22,290 nucleotides of DNA from Filifactor villosus. GTDB lineage: Bacteria > Bacillota > Clostridia > Peptostreptococcales > Filifactoraceae. The number at the start of each line of letters is the position of its first letter. The first letter of the stretch is position 1. The notes beneath the pieces are model-generated. The model searched no databases. It was not told where the DNA came from and worked only from the letters and a program-made list of their open reading frames with translations. A program made the translations under genes and the position numbers. The stretch covers positions 1 to 22,290 of the forward strand of contig NZ_JBHSHL010000028.1 of assembly GCF_042652965.1 (NCBI RefSeq), written 5' to 3'. This document shows, one piece after another, positions 13,398-21,906 of the stretch.

Positions 13398-13960
13398 TTT
13401 AAGTTGACCTCCATATTCAAGTTCACATCACTATTGGACAACAGAGGTGCTTTCATATCTTTTTCAGAAACGATTGGATCTTCAATTCCCCAGTCGACTC
13501 CGATCTCCTTATCATTCCACGCAATCGCCCTATCATATTCCGGATAGTACCATTCACTTACTTTATACTGGATCTCACAATGATCTTCCAATGTCAAAAA
13601 TCCGTGACCAAAACCACTGGGTATCCATATTTGTTTTCTGTTTTCTTCGGATAATTCAACACTGATCCATCTTTTAAAAGTTGGAGAGTCTTTTCTAAGA
13701 TCGACAACAACATCCAAAACTCTTCCCTTCACACATCTTACCAACTTTATTTGCGGTTTTGGATTATTCTGAAAATGTATTCCTCGAATGGTTCCTTTTT
13801 TGATCGTATAGCTATGATTATCTTGAACAAAGACCGTGTCTATACCGAACTCTTTTAAGGTTCTGCTGGAATAACTCTCTGTATAATATCCCCTGTAATC
13901 CTCAAAATATTTGGGTTCCAAAATTTTTACACCTTCAAGTTCCAACTCTGTGATCTTCAT
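13394..13960 (-). CDS. rfbC: dTDP-4-keto-6-deoxysugar 3,5- (or 5-) epimerase, RmlC family
   Basis: A 188-aa cupin enzyme. Active-site residues expected from RmlC are present: R59 and H62 (GTIRGIHFQ), K72 (PQIKLVRC), Y132 and Y138 (QYKVSEWYYPEYD), HGF at 119-121 and the DPIVSEKDMKAPLL end with the catalytic Asp. In rhamnose pathways RmlC epimerises C3 and C5. In dideoxysugar pathways relatives such as EvaD act on C5 to give L-sugars. Context (2,3-dehydratase and C-3 ketoreductase next door, no rfbD) favours the second role, but the sequence alone does not separate them. AAAGGAGG precedes the ATG. Confidence 0.85.
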   Translation of the reverse strand: MKITELELEGVKILEPKYFEDYRGYYTESYSSRTLKEFGIDTVFVQDNHSYTIKKGTIRGIHFQNNPKPQIKLVRCVKGRVLDVVVDLRKDSPTFKRWISVELSEENRKQIWIPSGFGHGFLTLEDHCEIQYKVSEWYYPEYDRAIAWNDKEIGVDWGIEDPIVSEKDMKAPLLSNSDVNLNMEVNLK

Positions 13961-13963
13961 GAC

Positions 13964-14923
13964 CTAACCCTCCTTTTGTATTTTTTCAACCAAATAAGAC
14001 TGCTTTTCCAAATAAGTATATTCCCTTATCCTCTTCTTCTTATCGAGAATACACTGTCTAAAATAAACGATCGAATTATAGAACTGATCATCCTTGCCCA
14101 CCGAAACCTTCTTTGACTCTCCCCCGACAACACAGTCAAACTCAACATCAAATTCCGGAGGTGCCGTGAATATCCTCGATGCCTTCAGATAACCTCGGCT
14201 TCCCCACAATTCAAGTTCACATCTGTACTCATGATCCATCCCGAATCCGATCTGTGCAGTCACATTCCCATTTGACAATGTCGCATCTCCATACAGATCG
14301 ACCTCATACTCATCGGTATAGTGCAGCTTGGAAGTTTCGACCTCAACTTCTTCGCCCAAAAGTTCCAAAATCAAACGGACGGGATATCCTCCACAGTCCA
14401 AAAGAGCACCTCCACCCAGCTCCTTATTGTATCTGAAATCTTCGGCACTTCTCCTGGGGAAACCAAAGCTTGAACGCAACAAGCGAAGCTCTCCGAATTC
14501 TTCTTGCTCAAGAATCTCCCGTATCCTTGTGATCTGTCCGTGGTATAAAAACATATAATTCTCTCTTAAAACCAGATCTCTTTCTTCAGCCATGGCTATC
14601 AATGCTCGAGTATCAGACAAAGCGGTCGTTGAAGGTTTCTCCAAAAAAACGTGTTTCCCCTTCTCCAAGGCTGACTTTGCCCATTGATAATGAAGTGCGG
14701 GCGGTAGCGGAATATAGACCGCATCGATCCCCTCGTCATCGAGTAATTCTTCATAAGAAGAATATGCTCTTCCTCCATAGTTTTCGATAAACTTACCCGT
14801 TTTTTCGACGCTTCTCGACGCCACACCCGCATAATCAAAATCCTTACACTTCATCAATGCCGGAAGAAAACGACGAAAGGCGATCTCCGATGTTCCAAGT
14901 ATCCCTATCCTTATTTTTTCCAT
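13964..14923 (-). CDS. NDP-sugar C-3 ketoreductase, Gfo/Idh/MocA family
   Basis: A 319-aa oxidoreductase with Rossmann motif GILGTSEIA (7-15), EKP with Lys96 (95-97) and GGGALLDCGGYPV with Tyr180. The DxGxYPV form, instead of the usual DxGxH, is typical of NDP-hexose 3-ketoreductases such as KijD10. The Lys96-Tyr180 spacing equals the K102-Y186 pair I recall as catalytic in KijD10. It would reduce the C-3 ketone of dTDP-3,4-diketo-2,6-dideoxyglucose, the unstable product of the 2,3-dehydratase encoded just upstream; the two genes are only 6 bases apart. Family certain; substrate strongly suggested by motif and neighbour. Confidence 0.85.
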   Translation of the reverse strand: MEKIRIGILGTSEIAFRRFLPALMKCKDFDYAGVASRSVEKTGKFIENYGGRAYSSYEELLDDEGIDAVYIPLPPALHYQWAKSALEKGKHVFLEKPSTTALSDTRALIAMAEERDLVLRENYMFLYHGQITRIREILEQEEFGELRLLRSSFGFPRRSAEDFRYNKELGGGALLDCGGYPVRLILELLGEEVEVETSKLHYTDEYEVDLYGDATLSNGNVTAQIGFGMDHEYRCELELWGSRGYLKASRIFTAPPEFDVEFDCVVGGESKKVSVGKDDQFYNSIVYFRQCILDKKKRIREYTYLEKQSYLVEKIQKEG

Positions 14924-14929
14924 AATACA

Positions 14930-16249
14930 TCAAGCCTCCAATACTGACAGCAGGTTTCTAAGCTGAATGTTAAGAACATTATTCACCATGATCAATTCCG
15001 CCAAAGTCTTATAATCTACCCAAAAATATCCTTGTGGCAACTCCCTTAACTCCTCTTCTATCTCAATGATCACATTGTGGTTCTGTTCATGATAAAATCT
15101 TCCACCCTCTTCAGACAACACTGTGTCGAACCGGATGTTTTGCTGTCCTTTCCACCTTTCAAAGAACAACTTTTCCACTACATCCAATTCATCTTCCGAA
15201 TAATCCGCTTCCAACTGGACACTCGGTCCCAACTCGATCTTGTCAAAACATCCGGTTTCCGACCTCGCCTTTACCAAAAACTTCGTCATACCGTCTTCGA
15301 GCCGGGTCAAAAGACCGAATATCGCCTTTCCGTTGGCTTCAAACAAAGGTTGTGTCCACTTTCTTACTTCACGACCTTCTATCTCTATCTCACAAAAGAT
15401 GACCTTGAAGGGATATCCCTCCTTATGAACAAATTCTCCCTTTTTCCACTCCCATCTATCCAAAGAAGACAGGGGCAGGAGCTCTCTTCTGCAAAGGTCA
15501 AACATCTTATAGTCATTGATATATTTATAGATTTCGGTAATATGATTTGTTCCGTCCCCTTCATACAGGGATTTCTTCAACTCTTCACTTCTCGGGTAAC
15601 CTAACAGTTCACGCTCCCTTTCGCTCATACTTAAGTAAGGAAGACAGGATAAGACCGTCCTTGTGTCCATATTCACAAGATTATCGATCTTCATCAGTTC
15701 CTTGATTTGATCCAAGCTCATCCACTTATGAGAAGGCAATACTCGAACCTCATCTTCGACCAGAATGATGATATTTCGATTTCTCTTTCCCAAAAACCTC
15801 GAAGACTGCTCCGATTGGATCTGATCTACCAACACCCGATGTCTCGCGTCCAAAAAATACTCGAGATAGGCCGGCTTCTTTCCTCCATGTTTTTGGGTAA
15901 AATTACTTTTGGTAGCCTGAATCGTCGGAGAGATCTGTATTTTGTTGATATTTCCCGGTTCGATCTTCGCCTGCATAAGAAAATACATTCTGTGATCGAA
16001 TTCTTTGCATATGATACCGAGATAACCGATCTCATCTTGGATGATAATCGGTTGCTCCTGAACGACCCTGTCTTCTTCAAGCACTTTCAAGCCTCTGATC
16101 TGAAAAAAACTGTTATCCTTGTTTCGTATAACCCCTTCTCCATCTAAAAACCAAACGGTTTCTCCCATTGTTTTCTTATAGATATTTACTTCCAGGCTTC
16201 TGTTTTTTTCATCGACCCAAGATAAAATATCTTTTATATTCTCCCTCAT
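14930..16249 (-). CDS. dTDP-4-keto-6-deoxyglucose 2,3-dehydratase
   Basis: A 439-aa protein of the hexose 2,3-dehydratase family (EvaA, TylX3). The family fold is an internal duplication, visible here: repeat 1 has EQPII (66-70) and FLMQAKIEPGN, then IQISPTIQATKSN (90-116). Repeat 2 has KWTQPLF (297-303) and FLVKARSETGC, then IELGPSVQL (324-346). Between them come HGGKKPAYLEYF and LLGYPRSEELK. It removes water across C2-C3 to start 2-deoxygenation, the committed step to 2,6-dideoxysugars. The frame is open to 16345, overlapping the GT2 gene, but the ATG at 16249 has AAAGGA 6 bases upstream and fits family length. Rare outside actinomycete antibiotic clusters. Confidence 0.9.
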   Translation of the reverse strand: MRENIKDILSWVDEKNRSLEVNIYKKTMGETVWFLDGEGVIRNKDNSFFQIRGLKVLEEDRVVQEQPIIIQDEIGYLGIICKEFDHRMYFLMQAKIEPGNINKIQISPTIQATKSNFTQKHGGKKPAYLEYFLDARHRVLVDQIQSEQSSRFLGKRNRNIIILVEDEVRVLPSHKWMSLDQIKELMKIDNLVNMDTRTVLSCLPYLSMSERERELLGYPRSEELKKSLYEGDGTNHITEIYKYINDYKMFDLCRRELLPLSSLDRWEWKKGEFVHKEGYPFKVIFCEIEIEGREVRKWTQPLFEANGKAIFGLLTRLEDGMTKFLVKARSETGCFDKIELGPSVQLEADYSEDELDVVEKLFFERWKGQQNIRFDTVLSEEGGRFYHEQNHNVIIEIEEELRELPQGYFWVDYKTLAELIMVNNVLNIQLRNLLSVLEA

Positions 16250-16281
16250 CTTTGTTCCTTTACTCAAACTAATCGAATTTT

Positions 16282-17304
16282 CTACAGTTCCGGCCAAAAC
16301 TTTCTGAAGAATCTTCCGTTCTTTGCATAAAAACCAAAGAACCATTTTGACAAGTCCAATTTATCTAAAACAGATACCGTCTTTAAAGCTAGGTTGACAA
16401 CCATCCGAGAACCCTTTAATCCTCTGAGTGTCAAATACTTATTGTTCCTATACTCGGCAAAGTGTCTATCTAAATAGCCAAATGCCTTCGAATACTCTGC
16501 ATCCATATTCTCTTTTTTAACGTAGGCACCTGTTTTCAAAAGATACCAACAAACAAAATAAAAGGCATAGTAACTTGCTATCTCATACGATTCTTGGGAC
16601 AACAAGTTCTTGTTTCGGATAAGATAGTCAAAACTCTTATCTATAATTCCATTCTGAAACTCCAAAAAGACTGTGTTTTTTATAGATTTTCTATTGAACA
16701 CGTAGTAATATTTGGGATAATCGACTAGCTTTATCTTAGGTCTTCTAGCTTCTAAAACCCCTTGATAGAGGATGTCCTCAATAACCCTCCCCTCACAAGA
16801 ATAGATATTGTTCTCAACCAAGAAATTTCTCCGATACATCTTGGCAAATAAGGGAATGCTTTGACGAAAAGCCTCCTCTTCTGTCCGAAACTTTCGGACA
16901 TATCGGATATCCCCGTTCTCTTCAACGCTAGTAAATCCGGTATAAAAAACATCTATATTCTTTGATTTTTCGGCTTCGCGAACCAAGGTCGACACATAGG
17001 ATCTATCGATATAATCGTCATGATCCATAAAAAGAATATAGTCTCCCTCCGCTCTGTTCAAACAATAATTTCTTCCTTTGCCGACTCCCCCGTTGATATC
17101 AGATACAAAAATCCGTATCTTATCCGGATGCTCAACTTCAAGTTCCCTCATGATCTCTCTTGTGTTATCTGTGGAAGCATCGTCGTACAAAAGAATCTCT
17201 ATATTATTGTAATCCTGCTCAAGCAGGCTCTCCACATTTTTTCTGATAAACGCAGAGGAATTGTACTCCCCTACGATTATCGAAACTGATATCTCCTTCA
17301 TCAT
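16282..17304 (-). CDS. GT2-family glycosyltransferase
   Basis: A 340-aa GT-A fold enzyme. SVSIIVGEYNSSAFIRKNV (7-25), LLYDDASTDNTREIM (38-52) and the DHDD metal/nucleotide motif (D94-D97) are all intact. The C-terminal third is helical and basic, without obvious membrane spans. It probably transfers one residue of the repeat unit at the inner face of the membrane. It is the only soluble glycosyltransferase complete in the window and lies directly upstream of the dideoxysugar genes, so it may use that sugar, but donor and acceptor are unknown. Two adjacent ATGs are possible; the first follows AAGGGGAAG. Confidence 0.9.
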   Translation of the reverse strand: MMKEISVSIIVGEYNSSAFIRKNVESLLEQDYNNIEILLYDDASTDNTREIMRELEVEHPDKIRIFVSDINGGVGKGRNYCLNRAEGDYILFMDHDDYIDRSYVSTLVREAEKSKNIDVFYTGFTSVEENGDIRYVRKFRTEEEAFRQSIPLFAKMYRRNFLVENNIYSCEGRVIEDILYQGVLEARRPKIKLVDYPKYYYVFNRKSIKNTVFLEFQNGIIDKSFDYLIRNKNLLSQESYEIASYYAFYFVCWYLLKTGAYVKKENMDAEYSKAFGYLDRHFAEYRNNKYLTLRGLKGSRMVVNLALKTVSVLDKLDLSKWFFGFYAKNGRFFRKFWPEL

Positions 17305-17305
17305 C

Positions 17306-18371
17306 CTATACTTCCCCTTGTATAATAAAATTTGATAAATATCGCTTGATTTTTGAAAATGGTCTTAAAAAGCCTCGTTCTGTTACTGAATACCCTTTTG
17401 CAAGTACATAGGCAAACAATAGAGCAAGTATCAAATTAATAGAAAACATCAACAGTAATTTTGCCTGCCATATGTTAATGTGAACTGCTGCACTTATATA
17501 TCCCAAAAGTGTCAAAGAATATGTTTGACCAAAGTAGATCCAGATACTGTTTTTACCTAAAAGTGAAACTACACCTACAAAACGATTCGATGAGCTGCTT
17601 ACTCTTTTTCTTAACAACAAAACTACTTCCATAGCAGGCAATGAGTAAAACAAGTATGGTAAGGATGGAGAAAACTTGATTTGGTTCAAGTCCGATTCCA
17701 ATATATGAATCCCTCTAAAACAAAAGCTCAATCTTATCAACAGGACAGTCCCGACTAGTATAAAGACAAAGTCCCTTGCAGACGGAATATACCAGTCTTT
17801 TGCTTTGTATCCCAAAAGATAAATAAGCGCATAGAAATAAAAATATACCGATAAAGAAAGTACATTAGGTAAAAACTTATACCAAATAAGAGTCAACGCA
17901 AAAATACATCCCCATATCAAGTAGGTCGAGCTCCTTTTATCTCGAAATAAAAAGTATGGTATTATGATATTGACAGGGACGAAAGCATTGAAAAACCAAC
18001 CCCCCCAGAAAATCTGACCATATATTGCCCGGTTGAGTGACTACAAACAAAAAGTAATGTGGCAGATCTTTGACCTTAAATAAATCTCTGTCCACAAAAA
18101 AAATAACCAATGTATATAACACTATAAAATATATACACCTGAAACAGAGTTTAATTACACTATTTATCTTTTTGTAGTAGTCTTGATTATAAGAACTTCC
18201 CCATCCTGACAAAAAGAAAAAGAGAGGTACATCAATCAACAGTGAAAAATTTCTCATATAGCCCGGTACATAAGCCCATCCCGAAACAAAAACTGTGTGG
18301 ATAAATACGATACCTATAATCGCTATCCCTTTAAAAAAATCTATTGCAAGACTCCTCTTAAATTTGGTCAA
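17306..18371 (-). pseudogene. Acyltransferase-3 family membrane protein, frameshifted at a G7 tract (probably phase-variable)
   Basis: Two frames together make one acyltransferase-3 protein. The N-terminal part (from the TTG at 18371, after AGGAGAAGG) has SLAIDFFKGIAIIG, IVFIHTVFVSG and PLFFFLSGWG, then breaks after SDFLGG and stops at 17937. The C-terminal part (stop at 17306) has the remaining membrane helices. Removing one G from the G7 tract (18000-18006) joins them as DFLGGWFFNAFVPVNIIIPY, giving 354 aa, a normal length. Such enzymes acetylate or otherwise acylate surface sugars. The frame is also open upstream to 18515, but without family similarity. As sequenced it is off. Slipped-strand switching is more likely than decay because the rest is intact; a homopolymer sequencing error is the alternative. 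Confidence 0.85.
18000..18006. repeat. Homopolymer tract of seven C (G on the coding strand)
   Basis: Lies inside the acyltransferase gene at the exact point where its two frames part. Six or nine residues restore the full frame. Confidence 0.85.
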
Positions 18372-18523
18372 AATAACACCTTCTCCTATTTTATATTTTA
18401 TACTATTACCCATTCGAATTCTATGGTGATTCAAAGCATTTTTAGAGATTGCATACCCTAATACCCTGATTCCTAATATTTCAAGTAGAGCACAGTATAA
18501 TGCACGGCGGATCAACCCCCTGT

Positions 18524-20038
18524 CTAATACACCATAATATAAATCGTATCTCCTATTATCTCTGTCTGGCTTTCTTCATAAGTATTCCAGTTTTTCTCAA
18601 AAAAATATCTCTGGTATATGACATCATCCATCTCTATTTCATCGAACTTCCTTTGCATATAAAACTCCACCATATTTTTTCTAGCCCAATCAACAGCCCA
18701 CGCCCTTACATTCAAATCAAACATACAAAACACGTCAGGATAACTCCAGTTGAGCTGTGCATCATTCTTAAAGGCAATTTTGCTCACCTGAATCCCGCTC
18801 ACTTTTTCATAATCCTCGATCTCTGCTCTTATTTGTAGAACAATCTGTTTGTCTAAGCTGTTCGTTTTTTGCATTCCAATAGAAATATTATTTGTTCTGT
18901 ATATATAGACGGTATTCAAAACAAGAAAGAAGATCAAAGCTAAATTAAAATAAGCTTGCAAGGATGAATCCGTTTGTTTTCTACACAGAAACAATAGTCC
19001 CAATATCCCGGGAAACCCGTACAATAGCACTACGGTTCTCTGAGACAACCACGGTTCGGCTAAAATATGAGTTGAGTATAGAATACCGCTTATCACAACA
19101 AAAAACAAAATAAAGAGAAGAAATTCCTTTGATTTGGGAATCCCTTGTATGGTAAATATGGAGACTATATTAAATGCAAGCACAACTAAAGTTGTGATTA
19201 CAAGCCAAACATTCCCATTTCCCGTTGTTTTCATAGCCCATAAAACCGGCTGCATCTTTATTACATATATAGTATTATTGATAATGTCGGTATTTGTCCT
19301 TATTCCATTTCCAAACACTTTTATAATAGTTAACTGGATTAGACTGATCCCTGTATAAAGAAACAAGAGAAACAGAAATTCTTTTATTAATACCTTTGTA
19401 GCAGTATTCTTTTTCAGGTATATCATATAAATTATGAACAAAGATAGAATAAAAAATACATTTAAAAGAATCTGATAGATCCCTATAACAAAAATCAGGC
19501 TCCCTATATAAAATACCTTCCGCTTTATAGAGGTGTATGATTCTTGAAAAAACACTTTAAAAGCAAGAATTGTAACAAGATAAAGCCCCAACGAGTAATA
19601 AACAACACATTCGGGAAACTGAAACCAATCTGCATATAGAGGATTTATAAATATCGGAGTAGCTACCAATAGTAATTTAAATTTCCGAGTGGAACGAAAC
19701 TCCAAATAACTACTCAATCTGTAGACCAAATGATACAGCGACAAGCCTATAAAACAGATCGATAAAACATTGGATACTACGTTGTTCAACAGAGGATGGA
19801 TCCTAAACATTGCCACAATATACATCAAAATTCCCAGTCCATAGCGCCCTGCCTTTAAATAGGGGAAAGTATACTCCTCCCATATATCCCGCAAAGTAAA
19901 CTCCAAGTTAGCAACGACCCTGTATGTATCCGTTGCATAATGAGGATACACATAGCCTCCATAACAAATAAAAGCTATACAAAGACATACGATCAATAGT
20001 TCGACATCCGTTTGTTTCTTAAATCTATCTATTAACAA
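18524..20038 (-). CDS. GtrII-like multi-spanning membrane glycosyltransferase
   Basis: A 504-aa protein with about ten to twelve hydrophobic helices from residue 15 to about 385, then a roughly 110-residue soluble C-terminal domain (IVLQIRAEIEDYEKVSGIQV ... TIYIMVY). Length, early extracytoplasmic loop (YPHYATDTYRV, then LKAGRYGLG) and the soluble tail match the GtrII-type glucosyltransferase family (GT-C), which adds a sugar from a lipid carrier outside the cell. This call rests on overall pattern, not a diagnostic motif. The GtrA protein at 21455 would be its flippase partner. The start is a TTG, with AAGGAGAG 9 bases upstream, and overlaps the HAD gene by 14 bases. Confidence 0.72.
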   Translation of the reverse strand: MLIDRFKKQTDVELLIVCLCIAFICYGGYVYPHYATDTYRVVANLEFTLRDIWEEYTFPYLKAGRYGLGILMYIVAMFRIHPLLNNVVSNVLSICFIGLSLYHLVYRLSSYLEFRSTRKFKLLLVATPIFINPLYADWFQFPECVVYYSLGLYLVTILAFKVFFQESYTSIKRKVFYIGSLIFVIGIYQILLNVFFILSLFIIYMIYLKKNTATKVLIKEFLFLLFLYTGISLIQLTIIKVFGNGIRTNTDIINNTIYVIKMQPVLWAMKTTGNGNVWLVITTLVVLAFNIVSIFTIQGIPKSKEFLLFILFFVVISGILYSTHILAEPWLSQRTVVLLYGFPGILGLLFLCRKQTDSSLQAYFNLALIFFLVLNTVYIYRTNNISIGMQKTNSLDKQIVLQIRAEIEDYEKVSGIQVSKIAFKNDAQLNWSYPDVFCMFDLNVRAWAVDWARKNMVEFYMQRKFDEIEMDDVIYQRYFFEKNWNTYEESQTEIIGDTIYIMVY

Positions 20039-20597
20039 GTATAATCTCTCCTTTTTTTACCAAGTAAGCCTTATGTGAAATATCGAACAAGCACGAGTCT
20101 GAATAACTGTCTGAATAGCTCTCCAGAACATTGCACTCAGGAAAGAACTCATAGAGTCTGTTTACCTTCTCTTTCCCATAACAATTCTCCGATAAAAATT
20201 GCCCTGTTTCTTTATCGACCTTAGTGGCGATCAATTTGAATACCCCTATTTTCTGTGCAGGAATATGCAATAAAAACTCCGGAGATGCAGAAATAATAAT
20301 ATCTCTTGAATGGTCTCTCTTCTCAAGATACCAAGGTTTTAACTTACAGAAATTCTCCTCCCAAAAACCTCGGAGTAAATCATCCACCTGAGTATTGTGC
20401 TTTAAGAACGAAAAGTACCTCTCCTTGAGTGTCTTTTTGGAGATCCGCTTACAAAAATACAGTATGAAACTATACAACAATAAGGGAATTATCTTTAGAA
20501 TGGATCCCGGATTTTTTTTGAATACATACATAAAAAAATCCACACTGGAATCCCCATCGTATATGGTCCCGTCAAAATCATAGACAAATACCTCCAT
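20025..20597 (-). CDS. HAD-superfamily phosphatase, possibly for phosphoribosyl-polyprenyl phosphate
   Basis: A 190-aa protein with HAD motif I DFDGT (D7, D9), motif II SAS (103-105), motif III Lys142 (YGKEKV) and motif IV SDSYSD (D163, D167), all intact and of the SerB-like (IB) type. The cap region has a hydrophobic segment (residues about 33-49), suggesting membrane contact. It lies 13 bases after the UbiA-type gene. In pentofuranose pathways the UbiA-type synthase makes polyprenyl-phospho-5-phosphoribose and a phosphatase removes the 5-phosphate; HAD enzymes of this kind sit in that position in several gene clusters. Catalytic class firm, substrate inferred. Confidence 0.82.
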   Translation of the reverse strand: MEVFVYDFDGTIYDGDSSVDFFMYVFKKNPGSILKIIPLLLYSFILYFCKRISKKTLKERYFSFLKHNTQVDDLLRGFWEENFCKLKPWYLEKRDHSRDIIISASPEFLLHIPAQKIGVFKLIATKVDKETGQFLSENCYGKEKVNRLYEFFPECNVLESYSDSYSDSCLFDISHKAYLVKKGEIILVNR

Positions 20598-20610
20598 AAT
20601 CCCTCCCCTT

Positions 20611-21471
20611 CTATACCTTTATATACAATATAGTAAGTATCATAATGATATACAGCATACTTAATATAATAATGATCTTATCTCCCAAAACCACTTCCAC
20701 CGGATCTCCATCCGAATCCATCTCGATAACCAGTGTGTATCTCAATATCACCAAGATAACAACAGGGATTGTAAACAATATACTTCTGCCCAGCATAGAG
20801 ACCATCCCTTCACACCAAAGAGAGTAAAACACCAATGTGATTCCCAGAAAGATATACATCACCTTATCCAAATACTCTTTGGTATAATATTTTAGGACTG
20901 CTCTATGAGAGGTCCCCCTTTTTATCAATTCATTTCTTCTCTTCCCAAAGCCCAAGAAAAATGCCAGAGATAAGACCGTGAGATATAGCCAGGCAGATAC
21001 TTCCACATTCACAATGACAGCTCCATAGTATATCCGTAAAATATATCCCATTGCCAGTATCACTACATCTACGATCGGTATGTTCTTCAACCTGTAGCTG
21101 TAAGCAACATTGATAAAAAAATACAGAAACAGGACCGCCCAAGATCCCAGGCTGTTTTTAAACACAAAAACTTCCAATAGAGTTGTGACTGAAAACAAAA
21201 AAAGTATAAGGAGGACTGCACTCCTTATTGTTACTGTTCCCTTAGCCAAAGGTCTTTCCTTCTTTTTCGGATGGCTCCTGTCCTTTTCTATGTCATTGAT
21301 ATCATTGATAATATAAATCACTGAAGATACCATACTGAAAGCAAGTACTCCGAGCAACGTATCAAAAAAACTTGAGTCTTGGAGCAATTTTTTCGAAAAG
21401 ATCAGAGGGACACATATCAATAAGTTTTTTATATAATGTTTGACTCTCATCAATTTAAGGTATTCTCTCAT
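20611..21471 (-). CDS. UbiA-family prenyltransferase, decaprenyl-phosphate phosphoribosyltransferase type
   Basis: A 286-aa integral membrane protein with about eight helices. It opens MREYLKLMRVKHYIKN and VPLIFSKKL, then has NDINDIEKDRSHPKKKERPL (56-75), containing NDxxDxxxD and the R-HP-K--RPLA pattern of the phosphoribosyl-polyprenyl synthases (mycobacterial Rv3806c type) rather than quinone UbiA. These load phosphoribose onto polyprenyl phosphate as the first step to lipid-linked ribo- or arabinofuranose. An upstream ATG at 21498 is in frame, but the ATG at 21471 has AGAAGGAG 4 bases before it and fits the family start. It overlaps the GtrA gene by 17 bases. Confidence 0.88.
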   Translation of the reverse strand: MREYLKLMRVKHYIKNLLICVPLIFSKKLLQDSSFFDTLLGVLAFSMVSSVIYIINDINDIEKDRSHPKKKERPLAKGTVTIRSAVLLILFLFSVTTLLEVFVFKNSLGSWAVLFLYFFINVAYSYRLKNIPIVDVVILAMGYILRIYYGAVIVNVEVSAWLYLTVLSLAFFLGFGKRRNELIKRGTSHRAVLKYYTKEYLDKVMYIFLGITLVFYSLWCEGMVSMLGRSILFTIPVVILVILRYTLVIEMDSDGDPVEVVLGDKIIIILSMLYIIMILTILYIKV

Positions 21472-21883
21472 AGTTCTCCTTCTTATCTCCAAAAACATAG
21501 TACTTATTTATCAAATAGGTGGCCAGTATGATCACAACAGCAATTACAATTTTGCTTATAAACACATCTCTTTTAAAGAAATCTACACAAAGATAGAGCA
21601 GGACCGTATCGACCAGCAACGACAAGACTCGAACAAAAAAATATTTGATTTTTTTTATCATATCGTTTGATCGCTCACTACTATCTTCCTCAAAAACCCA
21701 CCATTTGTTGAAATAATAAGAGATGTATACTGCGACAACATAGGACAATACATTACAAGCGATGTAATGCACTCTAAGCTTTATCAAGATATAAAATAAC
21801 ACGAAGTTTATCCCTGTTGACAAAACTCCAAAGAAGCCGTATCTTATCAGCTCTTTCAAATGTCCTGCTTCTACCTTTATCAC
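21455..21883 (-). CDS. GtrA-family membrane protein (lipid-linked sugar flippase)
   Basis: A 142-aa protein with four transmembrane helices and the GtrA pattern: LIRYGFFGVLSTGINFVLFY, YVVAVYISYYFNKWWVFEE, a middle pair, and ATYLINKYYVFGD at the end. GtrA proteins are thought to flip polyprenyl-linked sugars across the membrane. Here the cargo could be the pentofuranose made by the downstream UbiA and HAD genes or the donor for the GtrII-like enzyme. The start is a GTG at 21883 with AAAGG about 10 bases upstream. Confidence 0.88.
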   Translation of the reverse strand: MIKVEAGHLKELIRYGFFGVLSTGINFVLFYILIKLRVHYIACNVLSYVVAVYISYYFNKWWVFEEDSSERSNDMIKKIKYFFVRVLSLLVDTVLLYLCVDFFKRDVFISKIVIAVVIILATYLINKYYVFGDKKENYERIP

Positions 21884-21906
21884 GACTAAGCAACCTTTCG
21901 TTCTAC

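Noticed and set aside
13394..16249. Plain dTDP-rhamnose pathway
   Set aside because: rfbA, rfbB and rfbC alone would suggest rhamnose, but rfbD is missing from the window and a 2,3-dehydratase and C-3 ketoreductase are present.
17306..18515. Two separate acyltransferase genes (17306-17920 and 17937-18515)
   Set aside because: Each half lacks the rest of the fold, and the break is exactly at a G7 tract; one gene with a frameshift explains everything.
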